From NCBI RefSeq assembly GCF_016772315.1, contig NZ_CP053482.1, positions 2,046,001 to 2,110,000 on the forward strand: DNA of 64,000 nucleotides, given 5' to 3'. Every line of letters starts with the position of its first letter. Positions within the stretch are counted from its first letter, which is position 1. This stretch comes from Thiothrix subterranea. GTDB lineage: Bacteria > Pseudomonadota > Gammaproteobacteria > Thiotrichales > Thiotrichaceae. Shown here piece after piece: positions 1 to 8,390 of this stretch. The position numbers and the translations under genes are program-made. The notes under the pieces were generated by a model, which made no database searches, was not told where the DNA came from, and saw nothing but the letters and a program-made list of their open reading frames with translations.

Positions 1-2
1 AC

Positions 3-134
3 CGTCCTTACCGCTTTGGTTATGGTATTCTTGATGCTAATCTCAACGGTGTTGCCGATGCCGGTGAGAAGAAAGTTTACTTTGAGTTCAGTGACTATTC
101 GACTTCCTATATTTTCTTTGAGAACCCATCCTGA
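3..134 (+). CDS. C-terminal end of a truncated gene, probably a secreted protein
   Basis: An open frame enters from the left edge and stops with TGA at 132-134, giving 43 residues. It contains DANLNGVADAGE, which resembles a calcium-binding loop of the EF-hand or dockerin type (DxNxxGxxD), and ends in FENPS. The stop lies 8 bases before the next start codon, so the two genes may be cotranscribed. The function cannot be judged from the fragment; secretion is inferred only from the loop-like motif. Confidence 0.55.
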   Translation, partial: RPYRFGYGILDANLNGVADAGEKKVYFEFSDYSTSYIFFENPS

Positions 135-142
135 GAGCAAAC

Positions 143-751
143 ATGCTACGCACCCGCTTAAGTACTGGCTTGTTATTAGTATCCCTGTTGTTGAACGGTT
201 GCGGGTCGGATAATACCGACCCACAAAAACCTGCCAAGCAACAGCAATCTAATGCCCCCGTTACTGAGACATTGCTCGACCATTACCCCGTTACCGACAC
301 CAGTGCCGGTGCTATTCAACTGGGGATGTTGTCCACTGACATTCCGGCAGCGATGCCGGGTGTCAATGCTGCGGTCGAACAAGACGGTGACGGTATCGAG
401 TGGATGACGCTGAAAATGAACGGCGAAGCCCTCATGAATATCATGCTGGATCGCAGTACCCATACCGCCAATTTGATTCGCATCCTCAGCCCGCGTTTCG
501 TTACGGAACAAGGGGTAAAAGTCGGGGAAAATCTGCAAAGCGTGGGTGAAAAGCTCGGTGGTTTGAAAGAAATTCAGTGGACGGAAATCGAATCGCGCGA
601 ATTTGCTACCTTCAATAACGCCCCAATAACCATGGTGTTTCAAGTGATCGCTAACACTGGCACGGCAGGCGTTTACCCTAGCGGTGAAGCGATTACCAAT
701 ATTGCGGCTTCTTCCGCCACTATCCATTCCATTTGGCTGATGGAAGATTAG
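143..751 (+). CDS. Putative lipoprotein of unknown function
   Basis: A 202-residue protein with a short basic N-terminus, a hydrophobic stretch and the lipobox LLNGC, so it should be lipidated and anchored in the cell envelope. A Gln/Asn-rich linker follows, then a compact globular domain beginning near GAIQLGM and containing KVGENLQSVGEKLGG, a pattern seen in small envelope beta-domains. I do not recognise a family with certainty. The gene ends about 20 bases before the right end of the tnpB element, so any longer original operon downstream may have been separated by that insertion. Confidence 0.7.
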   Translation: MLRTRLSTGLLLVSLLLNGCGSDNTDPQKPAKQQQSNAPVTETLLDHYPVTDTSAGAIQLGMLSTDIPAAMPGVNAAVEQDGDGIEWMTLKMNGEALMNIMLDRSTHTANLIRILSPRFVTEQGVKVGENLQSVGEKLGGLKEIQWTEIESREFATFNNAPITMVFQVIANTGTAGVYPSGEAITNIAASSATIHSIWLMED

Positions 752-770
752 CCGTTCCTTTAAACTTATA

Positions 771-794
771 CAAACTTAACCAAGGTCAAGTTTG
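771..794 (-). repeat. Right-end stem-loop of the tnpB element, probable 3' part of the omegaRNA
   Basis: A 7-bp perfect stem (CAAACTT / AAGTTTG) with a 10-base loop overlaps the tnpB stop codon. In this family the 3' end of the tnpB transcript plus the right end forms the guide (omega/reRNA), with the guide lying just beyond the end. Stem and overlap are seen in the sequence; the RNA role is inferred from the family. Confidence 0.5.
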
Positions 795-1984
795 CGGTTA
801 AATTCCTGCTTCATTGGGGCTGGTTTCACCTTCGGTTTGCACCGAGAGCCAGAGCCTTCCCCTCCACAGGCAGACACCGTGGAACTCACGGCATATTTTT
901 TCAAATTTTTGGCGGCATTGATGTCACGGTCATGAACTGCACGACAGTCAGGGCAAGTCCATTCACGCACCGACAGCGGTAGCTTTTCCACTTTATGCCC
1001 ACAGCCAGAAGCAGAACACGTCTTGCTCGAAGCAAAAAACCGATCAGCTACCACGACCAACGCACCGCGCATTTCCGCCTTGTATTCCAGTTGCCGCCGG
1101 AACTCGAAGAATCCCATGTCACTGATGGCACGGGATAAATGACGGTTTTTCACCATGCCCGATACGTTCAAGTTTTCAATGCCGATGATGTGAAAACGGC
1201 GGGTCAAATCCGTGGTGAGTTGGTGCAAACTGTCTTGGCGGATATTGGCGATGCGTGCGTGAAGTTTTGCCAGTTTTTGTTTTGCCTTGTGGCGGTTGGC
1301 ACTGCTTTTGACCTTGCGGGACAGGCTGAGCGAGAGCCGTTTTAGGCGGGAAAGCAAGGCTTTATGCGGCTTCGCCCCGACCACTTTTTCCCCCGTTGAC
1401 AGCGTTGCCAGTGCGGATACACCCAAATCTACCCCCACTGCGCCTTGGTTTTCGGCAGGCAGGAGGTGGTTTGAGATGGTATCCACGGTGATGCTGGCGA
1501 ACCACTGATCAGCGGTGCGGGAAATCGTGGCAGAGAGAATTTTACCGGAAAAGCGTAACGTTTCCCGCATCCGTACTACCCCAAGATTGGGAATGCGGAT
1601 GCGGCAAGCGTCGATGGCAAACTGGTCATTGGTGAGGGTGAAACTGTCGCGGCTTTTGCCTTTCTTTTTGAATTGCGGGTACTGGGTGCGTCCCGCAAAG
1701 AAGTTTTTGAAGGCTGCGCCGAGTTGGATAATTGCCATTTGCGGGGCATTTTTGGTGACTTCCAGCATCCAGGGGAATTGTTCGCGTTTGATGGCGTTCA
1801 ATTGGCGGCGCAAGCGCATTTGGTTGGGTTTTGGCTGGGTGTTGTCTTCCTTCCATGCCGTGTATTGGGTTTGCCATTCCGCTAATGCCCAATTGTAGGC
1901 AAACCGCGCTGTGCCTGCGGCTTTCGCCAAGTACGTCGCTTGCTTATGGTTGGTGTCAAGGCGGATTTTGTGGCTGATGATCAT
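776..1984 (-). CDS. tnpB: RNA-guided endonuclease TnpB (IS200/IS605 OrfB)
   Basis: A 402-residue TnpB, a normal length for the family. It begins with the OrfB helix-turn-helix region (AAGTARFAYNWALAEW). A RuvC-like nuclease core follows: first Asp in GVDLGV (about residue 186), Glu in IGIENLNVSG (about 271) and last Asp in HDRDINAAKNL (about 353). A CxxxxC...CPDC zinc finger lies between the last two. All catalytic residues appear intact. The family cuts DNA under guidance of an RNA from the element's right end and helps retain it at the donor site. It is read opposite to the upstream lipoprotein and has no tnpA neighbour. Confidence 0.93.
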   Translation of the reverse strand: MIISHKIRLDTNHKQATYLAKAAGTARFAYNWALAEWQTQYTAWKEDNTQPKPNQMRLRRQLNAIKREQFPWMLEVTKNAPQMAIIQLGAAFKNFFAGRTQYPQFKKKGKSRDSFTLTNDQFAIDACRIRIPNLGVVRMRETLRFSGKILSATISRTADQWFASITVDTISNHLLPAENQGAVGVDLGVSALATLSTGEKVVGAKPHKALLSRLKRLSLSLSRKVKSSANRHKAKQKLAKLHARIANIRQDSLHQLTTDLTRRFHIIGIENLNVSGMVKNRHLSRAISDMGFFEFRRQLEYKAEMRGALVVVADRFFASSKTCSASGCGHKVEKLPLSVREWTCPDCRAVHDRDINAAKNLKKYAVSSTVSACGGEGSGSRCKPKVKPAPMKQEFNRKLDLG

Positions 1985-2074
1985 GGCAAACAGAATGCAG
2001 CACGGTGTGATAGTTGTCTAGTCATCCGTGCTTTTGCTGCTATCTTTTACGGATAAACGGCACTACGCTTTTAT

Positions 2075-2100
2075 AAACCTAACCAAAATGATAAAGTTTG
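2075..2100 (-). repeat. Left-end stem-loop of the tnpB element
   Basis: This segment matches the right-end hairpin in order and orientation (AAACCTAACCAA, then AAAGTTTG), as expected for the two subterminal hairpins of an IS200/IS605 element. The target-adjacent motif would lie just to the right on the plus strand but cannot be fixed by eye. A separate 6-bp stem (GCACGG / CCGTGC, 2000-2031) lies between this hairpin and tnpB. Confidence 0.45.
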
Positions 2101-2137
2101 AATATATTTAGATAGATTTTATGGTAACTGTTTCAAA

Positions 2138-2157
2138 CCCTTCGACTCCGCTCAGGG
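2138..2157. repeat. Possible dispersed palindromic (REP-like) repeat
   Basis: The 20-base segment starting CCCTTCGACT and ending GCTCAGGG is an imperfect palindrome of a type I recall as a dispersed intergenic repeat in several bacterial genomes. Only one copy was noticed here, so the call rests on resemblance. It lies between the tnpB element and the 3' end of xerC. Confidence 0.3.
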
Positions 2158-2181
2158 TGCTGCAAGGATGTTCAGGGCGCG

Positions 2182-3099
2182 TTACTTTTTCTTGGCGCGT
2201 GGGTGCGCCTTGTCATACACCGCAGCAAGGTGCTGAAAATCCAAATGCGTGTAAATCTGGGTGCTGCTAATGTCAGCATGACCCAGCATTTCTTGCACCG
2301 CGCGTAAATCCCCCGACGATTCCAACACATGACTGGCGAAGGAATGGCGCAATTTGTGCGGGTGGACGTGCTGTTCCAAACCTTGTTGCAAACGCCAGTG
2401 ATTCAACCGAAATTGCACACTGCGTGGGTGTAAGCGCGTGCCGCGTTTGCTGACAAACAAGGCCGGTTCGCCGTGTGCCGCCAATGTAACCCGCTGCTGC
2501 ACCCACTTGGCTACGGCGGTTAATGCCGTGCGCCCAACGGGTATGTAACGTTCTTTATTGCCTTTGCCGATTACGCGCACTTGCTGCTGGCGTTGGTCGA
2601 CATCGTGGACATCCAACCCCACCAGTTCTGCCAAGCGCAACCCAGAGGAATACAGCAATTCCATCAAAGCACTGTCGCGCACGGCTAAAATATCATCCGA
2701 CTCGATGTTCAACAGCCGTTCCAAAGTATCCGCATCCAAGGTATCGGGCAATTTGCGGGCGTGTTTCGGCGATTGCACATCCACGACTGGGTTATTTTCT
2801 ATCAGATTTTCACGCAATAGAAAACGGTAAAAGCGCCGGATGGAAGACAGCTTGCGTTGCAAACTTTTGCCCGACAAGCCTTTGCGGTGCAAGTGACTGA
2901 TCCATTGGCGTACTTGCGCGGTGTGGATGGTTAACGGCGAGGGCGTTTCCGCCGCGCCTGCCTGTTGTTCCAGCCACGCAATGAAATCGTTTAAATCGTG
3001 TTCGTAACTGCTGACGGTGCGCGGCGAATAGCGTTTTTCACTGAACAAATGGTGGTGGTAACGCGCCAGAATCGCATCCACCACTTCATTTAATGCCAC
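2182..3099 (-). CDS. xerC: Site-specific tyrosine recombinase XerC
   Basis: A 305-residue XerC. An N-terminal SAM-like DNA-binding domain precedes the catalytic domain with Arg in SSGLRLAEL (about residue 153), HKLRHSFASH (about 245), LGHADISSTQ and the nucleophile Tyr in IYTHLDF (about 282). With XerD it resolves chromosome dimers at dif during division. The start is GTG, directly after the TAA of the DUF484 gene, so translation is probably coupled. The order dapF-DUF484-xerC is the classic gammaproteobacterial arrangement and favours XerC over XerD. Confidence 0.96.
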   Translation of the reverse strand: MALNEVVDAILARYHHHLFSEKRYSPRTVSSYEHDLNDFIAWLEQQAGAAETPSPLTIHTAQVRQWISHLHRKGLSGKSLQRKLSSIRRFYRFLLRENLIENNPVVDVQSPKHARKLPDTLDADTLERLLNIESDDILAVRDSALMELLYSSGLRLAELVGLDVHDVDQRQQQVRVIGKGNKERYIPVGRTALTAVAKWVQQRVTLAAHGEPALFVSKRGTRLHPRSVQFRLNHWRLQQGLEQHVHPHKLRHSFASHVLESSGDLRAVQEMLGHADISSTQIYTHLDFQHLAAVYDKAHPRAKKK

Positions 3100-3819
3100 T
3101 TAAGACCCCATCTCGACGGTATGCAAGGGTGGTTCCAAATAACGGGCTAAGGCGCGTGCCACCAGCCCGCCGAGTTGCCCGATGAATAATGTACCCATGC
3201 CGGGATAAAAACGGGCTTCGTTTTCGCTACCCAGTGCCAGCACGCCGATTTCACGCGCCTCAAACAACGGAATCAACACCGCTGATTTAATGGATGCGCC
3301 CTCATCGCCAAACAAAAACATTTGCTGGCGCGGGCGCAAACGCCCACACACCGGTTGGCGCTTACGAAACAGCGTGGCCAGTTGCTTGAGGTATTTATCG
3401 TCGGGGTCAATGAAATGCAAGCCATTCCGCGTGCGCCCATGCCCGATTAGGCGTAACACCACATTGTCGGCTTTGAAATCACCGCGCAGCATGTGGTTGC
3501 AAGTTCCGACCACATCATCGAGGCTATCACAGGTCATGAGTTCCAGCGCCAGATGGTGCAAGCGGGCAATCACATGTTCGCTGTCACGCGCCGCTTTCAG
3601 CATGTCACTTTGGCGTTCCTGCAATTCACGGTACTGATCACGCTGGCGTTGCACCAAACGTTCCAGCAGCGACACCGCCCCGCCGGTATGCAAATGCGGA
3701 ATGCTTAAACCATCCAGCACGTCTTCATGCTCACGAAAAAAATTGGGGTGGTGGCGCAACCAAGCCGCTACCTGCTCAGCACTGATGCTGTGATCGTGCT
3801 GTCCATCTGCTGTGTTCAT
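3100..3819 (-). CDS. DUF484 family protein (YigA-like)
   Basis: A 239-residue protein of the DUF484 family, recognised from [19 protein letters not shown] near the N-terminus, a coiled-coil segment ([20 protein letters not shown]) and a GAF-like C-terminal half with [20 protein letters not shown]. Members are always found between dapF and xerC; their biochemical role is not established. The start overlaps the dapF stop as ATGA and the stop abuts the xerC start, so the three genes form one tightly coupled operon. Confidence 0.92.
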   Translation of the reverse strand: MNTADGQHDHSISAEQVAAWLRHHPNFFREHEDVLDGLSIPHLHTGGAVSLLERLVQRQRDQYRELQERQSDMLKAARDSEHVIARLHHLALELMTCDSLDDVVGTCNHMLRGDFKADNVVLRLIGHGRTRNGLHFIDPDDKYLKQLATLFRKRQPVCGRLRPRQQMFLFGDEGASIKSAVLIPLFEAREIGVLALGSENEARFYPGMGTLFIGQLGGLVARALARYLEPPLHTVEMGS

Positions 3820-4655
3820 AGGTTAAGTGTTCCCCTGAATACCGTTACTGCCGGGCCGGTCATTGCTACCGGCTGCCCTGCACCTTGCCACTGAATCCGC
3901 AACTCGCCACCGGGCAAGCTGACGCTAACTTGCTCATCCAATAAGCCTTGCAAGCGCCCGGCTACCACCGCAGCACAAGCACCCGTGCCACACGCCAGCG
4001 TTTCGCCACAGCCGCGCTCGAAAACCCGTAAGCGGATACGGTCACGCGCCACCACTTGCATAAAACCGACATTGACCCGTTTGGGAAACGCCGGATGGCT
4101 TTCCAACAACGCACCTAAGCTTGCTACCGGAGCGCTATCCACCGCCGTCACTTGTAATACAGCATGGGGATTGCCCATCGACACAGCGGCTAACGCAAGG
4201 GTTTCACCACCCACATCCACGGAATAAAGCGTTTGCTGCCTCTCGGCAACGAACGGTATTTGTGCTGGCGCTAATACCGGCACGCCCATGTTCACCATTA
4301 CCTGCCCATCGGTTTGAATGTGTAACACAATACGCCCGCTGGCGGTCATGACCGGGATTGTGGTCTGGCGAGTTAAACCTTGATCATACACGAAACGCGC
4401 AAAACAACGCGCCCCATTCCCACATTGTTCTACCTCACCGCCATCGGCATTGAAAATACGGTAACGGAATTCCGCATCCGCGCCTGCGTAGGCTTCCACC
4501 AGCAATAATTGATCACACCCGACCCCGAAATGGCGGTCAGCAATGTGCTGAATTTGCGCGGTACTTAAATCTACCCGCTGATTAATGCCATCCAACACCA
4601 CAAAATCATTGCCTAAACCGTGCATTTTGGTGAAATGAAGCTCGCCGCCAGCCAT
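3816..4655 (-). CDS. dapF: Diaminopimelate epimerase
   Basis: DapF converts LL- to meso-diaminopimelate for lysine and peptidoglycan synthesis in the cytoplasm. The family signature [14 protein letters not shown] is at the N-terminus. The two catalytic cysteines are in [13 protein letters not shown] (about residue 75) and in [10 protein letters not shown] (about 222). The frame extends upstream, but the ATG at 4655 has AGGA eight bases before it and gives 279 residues, the usual length. It is the first gene of the dapF-DUF484-xerC operon and is divergent from tusA, sharing a roughly 125-bp promoter region. Confidence 0.96.
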   Translation of the reverse strand: MAGGELHFTKMHGLGNDFVVLDGINQRVDLSTAQIQHIADRHFGVGCDQLLLVEAYAGADAEFRYRIFNADGGEVEQCGNGARCFARFVYDQGLTRQTTIPVMTASGRIVLHIQTDGQVMVNMGVPVLAPAQIPFVAERQQTLYSVDVGGETLALAAVSMGNPHAVLQVTAVDSAPVASLGALLESHPAFPKRVNVGFMQVVARDRIRLRVFERGCGETLACGTGACAAVVAGRLQGLLDEQVSVSLPGGELRIQWQGAGQPVAMTGPAVTVFRGTLNL

Positions 4656-4781
4656 ACCGAATTTCCTATTAACGAAAGCATTAGTATACAAACATATAGC
4701 GATACAGCAATTTTGATGATATGTTACCTGACTCAATTTTTCGGATCGCATCACATTAATCGCAAGATCAGGAGAGGAACT

Positions 4782-5012
4782 ATGTCTGATTTTAAACAAG
4801 AACTCGACGCGCGCGGCTTAAATTGCCCACTGCCTATTTTACGCACCAAGAAAGCCATTAACGGCTTGGCTGCTGGCGAAATCCTAAAGGTCATCGCGAC
4901 TGACCCAGGCTCTGTCAAAGATATGGAAGCTTTTTGCAAGCAAACTGGCAACGAAATGGTCAGCACCAGCGAATCTGGCGGCGATTACACTTTCATGATC
5001 AAGAAAGGGTAA
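4782..5012 (+). CDS. tusA: Sulfur carrier protein TusA
   Basis: A 76-residue TusA with the active-site cysteine in GLNCPLPIL, which carries a persulfide. TusA delivers sulfur for tRNA 2-thiouridine and molybdenum cofactor synthesis, and in sulfur oxidisers it also shuttles sulfane sulfur to the Dsr or sHdr systems. A strong ribosome site (GGAGAGG) precedes this ATG, so the longer upstream frame is rejected. No tusBCDE, dsr or rhodanese gene is adjacent, so a role in sulfur oxidation is not shown by context. Confidence 0.94.
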   Translation: MSDFKQELDARGLNCPLPILRTKKAINGLAAGEILKVIATDPGSVKDMEAFCKQTGNEMVSTSESGGDYTFMIKKG

Positions 5013-5065
5013 TGGCATGTGGGGGCGGAAGCTGTTTCGCCCCTGCGTAACGTACTCTCATCACC

Positions 5066-6238
5066 ATGCCTGCTGATTCCAAATTTACCAAACTCCGCTC
5101 AGAACTCGATCTTCGCCGTTCCCGGCACCTTTACCGCAGCACGCGCGTCGCGGACTCTCCGCAACAACCCCAACGCCATATTGATGGCAAACCGTTACTC
5201 ACGTTTTGCAGCAATGATTACCTTGGGCTGGCAAATCACCCCGCCGTCATTCGTGCGTTTCAGCAAGCCGCCAATACTTACGGCGTCGGCAGTGGCGCGG
5301 CACATTTGGTCAATGGGCATTCGCGCCCGCATCAACAATTGGAAGAAGCGTTAGCCGCCTTCACGGGTCGGGAACGTGCCTTGCTATTTTCCACCGGCTA
5401 TATGGCAAATCTGGGCGTAGTCAATGCCCTGCTAACCGGGCGCAACGATGTGGTGTATGCCGACCGTTTGAATCATGCCTCGCTGGTCGATGCAGCCTTA
5501 TTATCGGGCGCAAAACTGATCCGTTACCCGCACAATGACACCACTAGCCTCGGCAAACGTTTGCTGGCACAAGAAGGTGACACACCCACCCAACTGATTC
5601 TCACCGATGGCGTCTTCAGTATGGATGGCGATGTGGCTCCGCTTGCCAAACTCGCGCTGATGGCGCAGCAGCATGAGGCTTGGCTGATGGTGGATGATGC
5701 GCACGGGTTTGGCGTATTGGGCAATACTGGCGCAGGTTTGGTGGAAGCCGCTGGCTTGAATCAAGACGACGTGCCGATTCTCATGGGCACTTTGGGTAAA
5801 GCACTCGGCACCGCAGGCGCATTCATCGCCGGTAGCCATGATTTGATTGAATACCTGATTCAAACCGCGCGCACCTGGATTTATACCACCGCTCAGCCGC
5901 CCGCTGTTGCCGCTGCCACCTTAGTCAGCTTGCAATTGGTAGCAACCGAAAGTTGGCGGCGTGAACATTTACGCAGCCTGATTCAACAGTTTCGCACGGG
6001 CGCGGTGCAATTGGGCTTGCCGCTAATGCCGTCTGACACCGCGATTCAGCCGATGTTGGTGGGCAGCAGTGAACAGGCGCTGAGCATCAGTCGCAAGCTG
6101 GAAGCGTGGGGAATTCTGGTGACAGCGATTCGCCCGCCCACCGTCCCCGTCGAAACCGCACGCTTGCGGGTTACATTGTCGGCGGCACACACAGTGGAAG
6201 ACGTGGAACGTTTGCTGGATGCATTGGGTAAAGCTTAG
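5066..6238 (+). CDS. bioF: 8-amino-7-oxononanoate synthase
   Basis: A 390-residue PLP enzyme of the alpha-oxoamine synthase family. Landmarks: [13 protein letters not shown] near residue 50, [14 protein letters not shown], the PLP-contacting [11 protein letters not shown], and the Schiff-base Lys in [10 protein letters not shown] (about 244). BioF condenses pimeloyl-ACP with alanine in biotin synthesis. Length and motifs fit BioF better than 2-amino-3-ketobutyrate ligase or ALA synthase, though these relatives are hard to separate by eye. No other bio gene is adjacent. Its 3' end overlaps the convergent small gene by a few bases. Confidence 0.88.
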   Translation: MPADSKFTKLRSELDLRRSRHLYRSTRVADSPQQPQRHIDGKPLLTFCSNDYLGLANHPAVIRAFQQAANTYGVGSGAAHLVNGHSRPHQQLEEALAAFTGRERALLFSTGYMANLGVVNALLTGRNDVVYADRLNHASLVDAALLSGAKLIRYPHNDTTSLGKRLLAQEGDTPTQLILTDGVFSMDGDVAPLAKLALMAQQHEAWLMVDDAHGFGVLGNTGAGLVEAAGLNQDDVPILMGTLGKALGTAGAFIAGSHDLIEYLIQTARTWIYTTAQPPAVAAATLVSLQLVATESWRREHLRSLIQQFRTGAVQLGLPLMPSDTAIQPMLVGSSEQALSISRKLEAWGILVTAIRPPTVPVETARLRVTLSAAHTVEDVERLLDALGKA

Positions 6239-6468
6239 CTTTTCATGCCACCAAATTTGCCAAACAGTTCCATCCACTGCTTAAACACATCCGCATTGCC
6301 CGCGACGCCCGGTTTAAAAAACGTTAGTGGGTCGAAACCTTCCGCGCCTTCCTGCATTTTCTTCAGCATTTGTGCCATGACTTCCTGATTGAAGGCTTGC
6401 ACATCGGGCAGGCCCATCACGCGGCGCAATTCTTCGGGCGTCATCTCGACGTTGACGGTAATATTCAT
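6235..6468 (-). CDS. Small DUF6489-like protein
   Basis: A 77-residue acidic, helix-rich protein with [19 protein letters not shown] near the start and a [14 protein letters not shown] tail. This pattern fits a small proteobacterial family annotated DUF6489, with no known function. The ATG at 6468 is preceded by AGGGA; a longer frame upstream lacks a ribosome site. No signal peptide or membrane segment is seen, so it is probably cytoplasmic. It is convergent with bioF and divergent from the TPR gene. Confidence 0.7.
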   Translation of the reverse strand: MNITVNVEMTPEELRRVMGLPDVQAFNQEVMAQMLKKMQEGAEGFDPLTFFKPGVAGNADVFKQWMELFGKFGGMKS

Positions 6469-6575
6469 AGCGGGTTCCCTCGTATTGTTGCTATGCACAC
6501 AGTTTGCCACAAATCCGTTAATCGCGTGGATATTGCCTATAATCCTTGAAACCTTTGCAAAGGAAACGGGCCATT

Positions 6576-8390
6576 ATGACTGAACCAGCGAATCCCCCTG
6601 TAGCGGCGTGGCGTGCACGCTTACAAGCTTGGCGCAATGCCACGCAAGCCCTGTTGCTGCGTTCGGTTGATGTCATGCGCTTATTGACCGAACGCATTAT
6701 GGGATTTTTACGCCTGTTTGCGACCTTAGGGCTGCTGTTGATTGTATTGTTGGTGGTCTATCAGGCGTTGCAAAGTGCGCAATTGGTGCTGGTGAAGCCG
6801 TTTGCCGTTCCCAAAAGCATGACCGATCGCCACGCCGATGCCGGACGGGTTATTGCGAATACGCTCAAGCAAGAGCTATTGCTGGCAGAAGCCGATATTT
6901 ACACCACGGTGCAACGCAACAGTCGCAATGGCAAAGTGAATATCGAGGCAGTGACCGGCAAGACCGACGATTACCTGCTCGGTGCGGCGATCAAATTGCC
7001 CGAAACCGGCATTTCCATCAATGATGTGGTGGAATTCATCGCCAGTATCTTTGGGCGGCGCAATATCACCGGCTCGGTTTACCAAGATCAGGGCAAGCTG
7101 TTCCTGCAAGTGGAATTGGAAGGGCGCATGTTCAGTTTTGAGCGTGAGCTTGGCACTCGCGACCCGAATGCACTCAATATGGATTTGCTCCGCGACATGT
7201 TGCGCGAAAGCCGTCACCGCTTGTTAAGCGTCGCCTCGGAAAGCCACAACCTGTATTACTATTGCAGCGGTGAAGCCGAGGCCAACGAACACACCGAGAG
7301 CCAACTCGCTGCGTTATTTGACTACTGTACACGCCTGCAAAGTGCACAACTGACACCGGCAAGCCTTGGCGCATTGTTGGACGAATTGCACGCCACCCGT
7401 ACTCAGCGTTTCACGAGTAACAATGACACCTTGCGCCATATCCTCGCGCAAATTACCGGTAATGCATTGGATAAAACCCGGCTGTTATGCCCGGATTACG
7501 CCAATACCAAGGTATGCCAAGCGCCGGTCGTGCCGGAAGTGGCGAATCTCTCCCTGAGCCTGCCCGCACCCATGCCAGCAGCGGCTGCCGCACCGCTGGC
7601 TTACCCCGCTTTGCCGGATGCTAAGGCGTTTCAAGCGGATAGCTTGACGATGCGCAGCATGATGCGTGTGACTTCAGCAGCGCAAACCCTGACATTACCG
7701 TCGGTCAAAGCCTTGCAAGCCGATTGTGAAGCCCAGCCCGCTGCCAAATCCGAGGCGATATTGACGTCTAACCGCACCGAAGGCGATGCCACCTTGCTCT
7801 ACAACAATAACCGCCCGTTACAGGCGGTGGAAAAGTACGCGCAAGCCATCCAGCAAAACTGCGGCAATGCGTTTGCTTGGGCGAATCTTGGCATATTGCT
7901 GATGAATACCGATCCGCCGTTACGCAGTGTTGAGGAAGCGCAACGGGCGCTGACCCAAGCCGTCAGCCTCAATCCGCGCATTGATTGGATTCAAAATAAC
8001 CTGTGTATTGCACACGCATGGTCTGCCCCGCTGGAAACGCTACCAAGCGCCATCAATCATGCCGCTTGTGACGTTGCCCGCACGCTCAACCCCGCCAATA
8101 AAGTGCTGCTCGACAAGCAATTTTACCTCGCGCTGGCGGATCGTTATTTTGCAGAAGGGGCTTACAGCAAAGCCGCCGACACTTACCAAGCGGCGCTCAG
8201 TGCGGATAGAAAACGCGATTGCAATACCAATAAAGTCATTGAGACATTGGTATTGCTAGAAGCCGAATACGGCATTGTCGGGGGAAAACAGGCCGCTTGT
8301 GCCATTTTGCAAGATGCGTTGCCCTTACCGGGCGGCAAGATCAGCGCGTGTGAAGCGCAGCTTGCCGCCTTTCAGTGTTCAACCGATTAG
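6576..8390 (+). CDS. Membrane-anchored TPR protein of unknown function
   Basis: A 604-residue protein starting at the ATG preceded by AGGAAACGG. Near residues 45-70 is one membrane helix (LLLIVLLVVYQAL), leaving most of the chain on one side, probably the periplasm. The middle has several cysteines and an Ala/Pro-rich hinge. The C-terminal third has TPR-like helices (LLYNNNRPLQAVEKYAQAIQ; YFAEGAYSKAADTYQAALSA). TPRs mediate protein contacts, but nothing names the partner. The 3' end overlaps the convergent lipoprotein gene by three bases. Confidence 0.65.
   Translation: MTEPANPPVAAWRARLQAWRNATQALLLRSVDVMRLLTERIMGFLRLFATLGLLLIVLLVVYQALQSAQLVLVKPFAVPKSMTDRHADAGRVIANTLKQELLLAEADIYTTVQRNSRNGKVNIEAVTGKTDDYLLGAAIKLPETGISINDVVEFIASIFGRRNITGSVYQDQGKLFLQVELEGRMFSFERELGTRDPNALNMDLLRDMLRESRHRLLSVASESHNLYYYCSGEAEANEHTESQLAALFDYCTRLQSAQLTPASLGALLDELHATRTQRFTSNNDTLRHILAQITGNALDKTRLLCPDYANTKVCQAPVVPEVANLSLSLPAPMPAAAAAPLAYPALPDAKAFQADSLTMRSMMRVTSAAQTLTLPSVKALQADCEAQPAAKSEAILTSNRTEGDATLLYNNNRPLQAVEKYAQAIQQNCGNAFAWANLGILLMNTDPPLRSVEEAQRALTQAVSLNPRIDWIQNNLCIAHAWSAPLETLPSAINHAACDVARTLNPANKVLLDKQFYLALADRYFAEGAYSKAADTYQAALSADRKRDCNTNKVIETLVLLEAEYGIVGGKQAACAILQDALPLPGGKISACEAQLAAFQCSTD

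Larger units (their letters stand above)
765..2105 (-). mobile_element. tnpB-only IS200/IS605-type (IS1341-like) element
   Basis: One transposon gene, tnpB, is bracketed by two related imperfect stem-loops at 771-794 and 2075-2100. Both contain the plus-strand series AAAC(T/C)TAACCAA followed by AAGTTTG. No tnpA (HUH transposase) is present, so movement would need help in trans. The exact ends are not determined: these elements lack terminal inverted repeats and target duplications, so the limits are estimates from the hairpins. It sits between a lipoprotein gene and xerC. Confidence 0.7.

Noticed and set aside
16-213. Open frame at the left edge beginning MVMVFLMLIS
   Set aside because: It overlaps both the secreted-protein end and the lipoprotein start, lacks a ribosome site, and the other frame (3-134) has the Ca-loop-like composition.
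4620-4781. Upstream extension of tusA
   Set aside because: A strong ribosome site precedes the ATG at 4782 and the family starts there; the extension overlaps the dapF start.
5017-5043. Hairpin GGGGCG...CGCCCC after tusA
   Set aside because: The stem is good but no T run follows, so an intrinsic terminator could not be supported.
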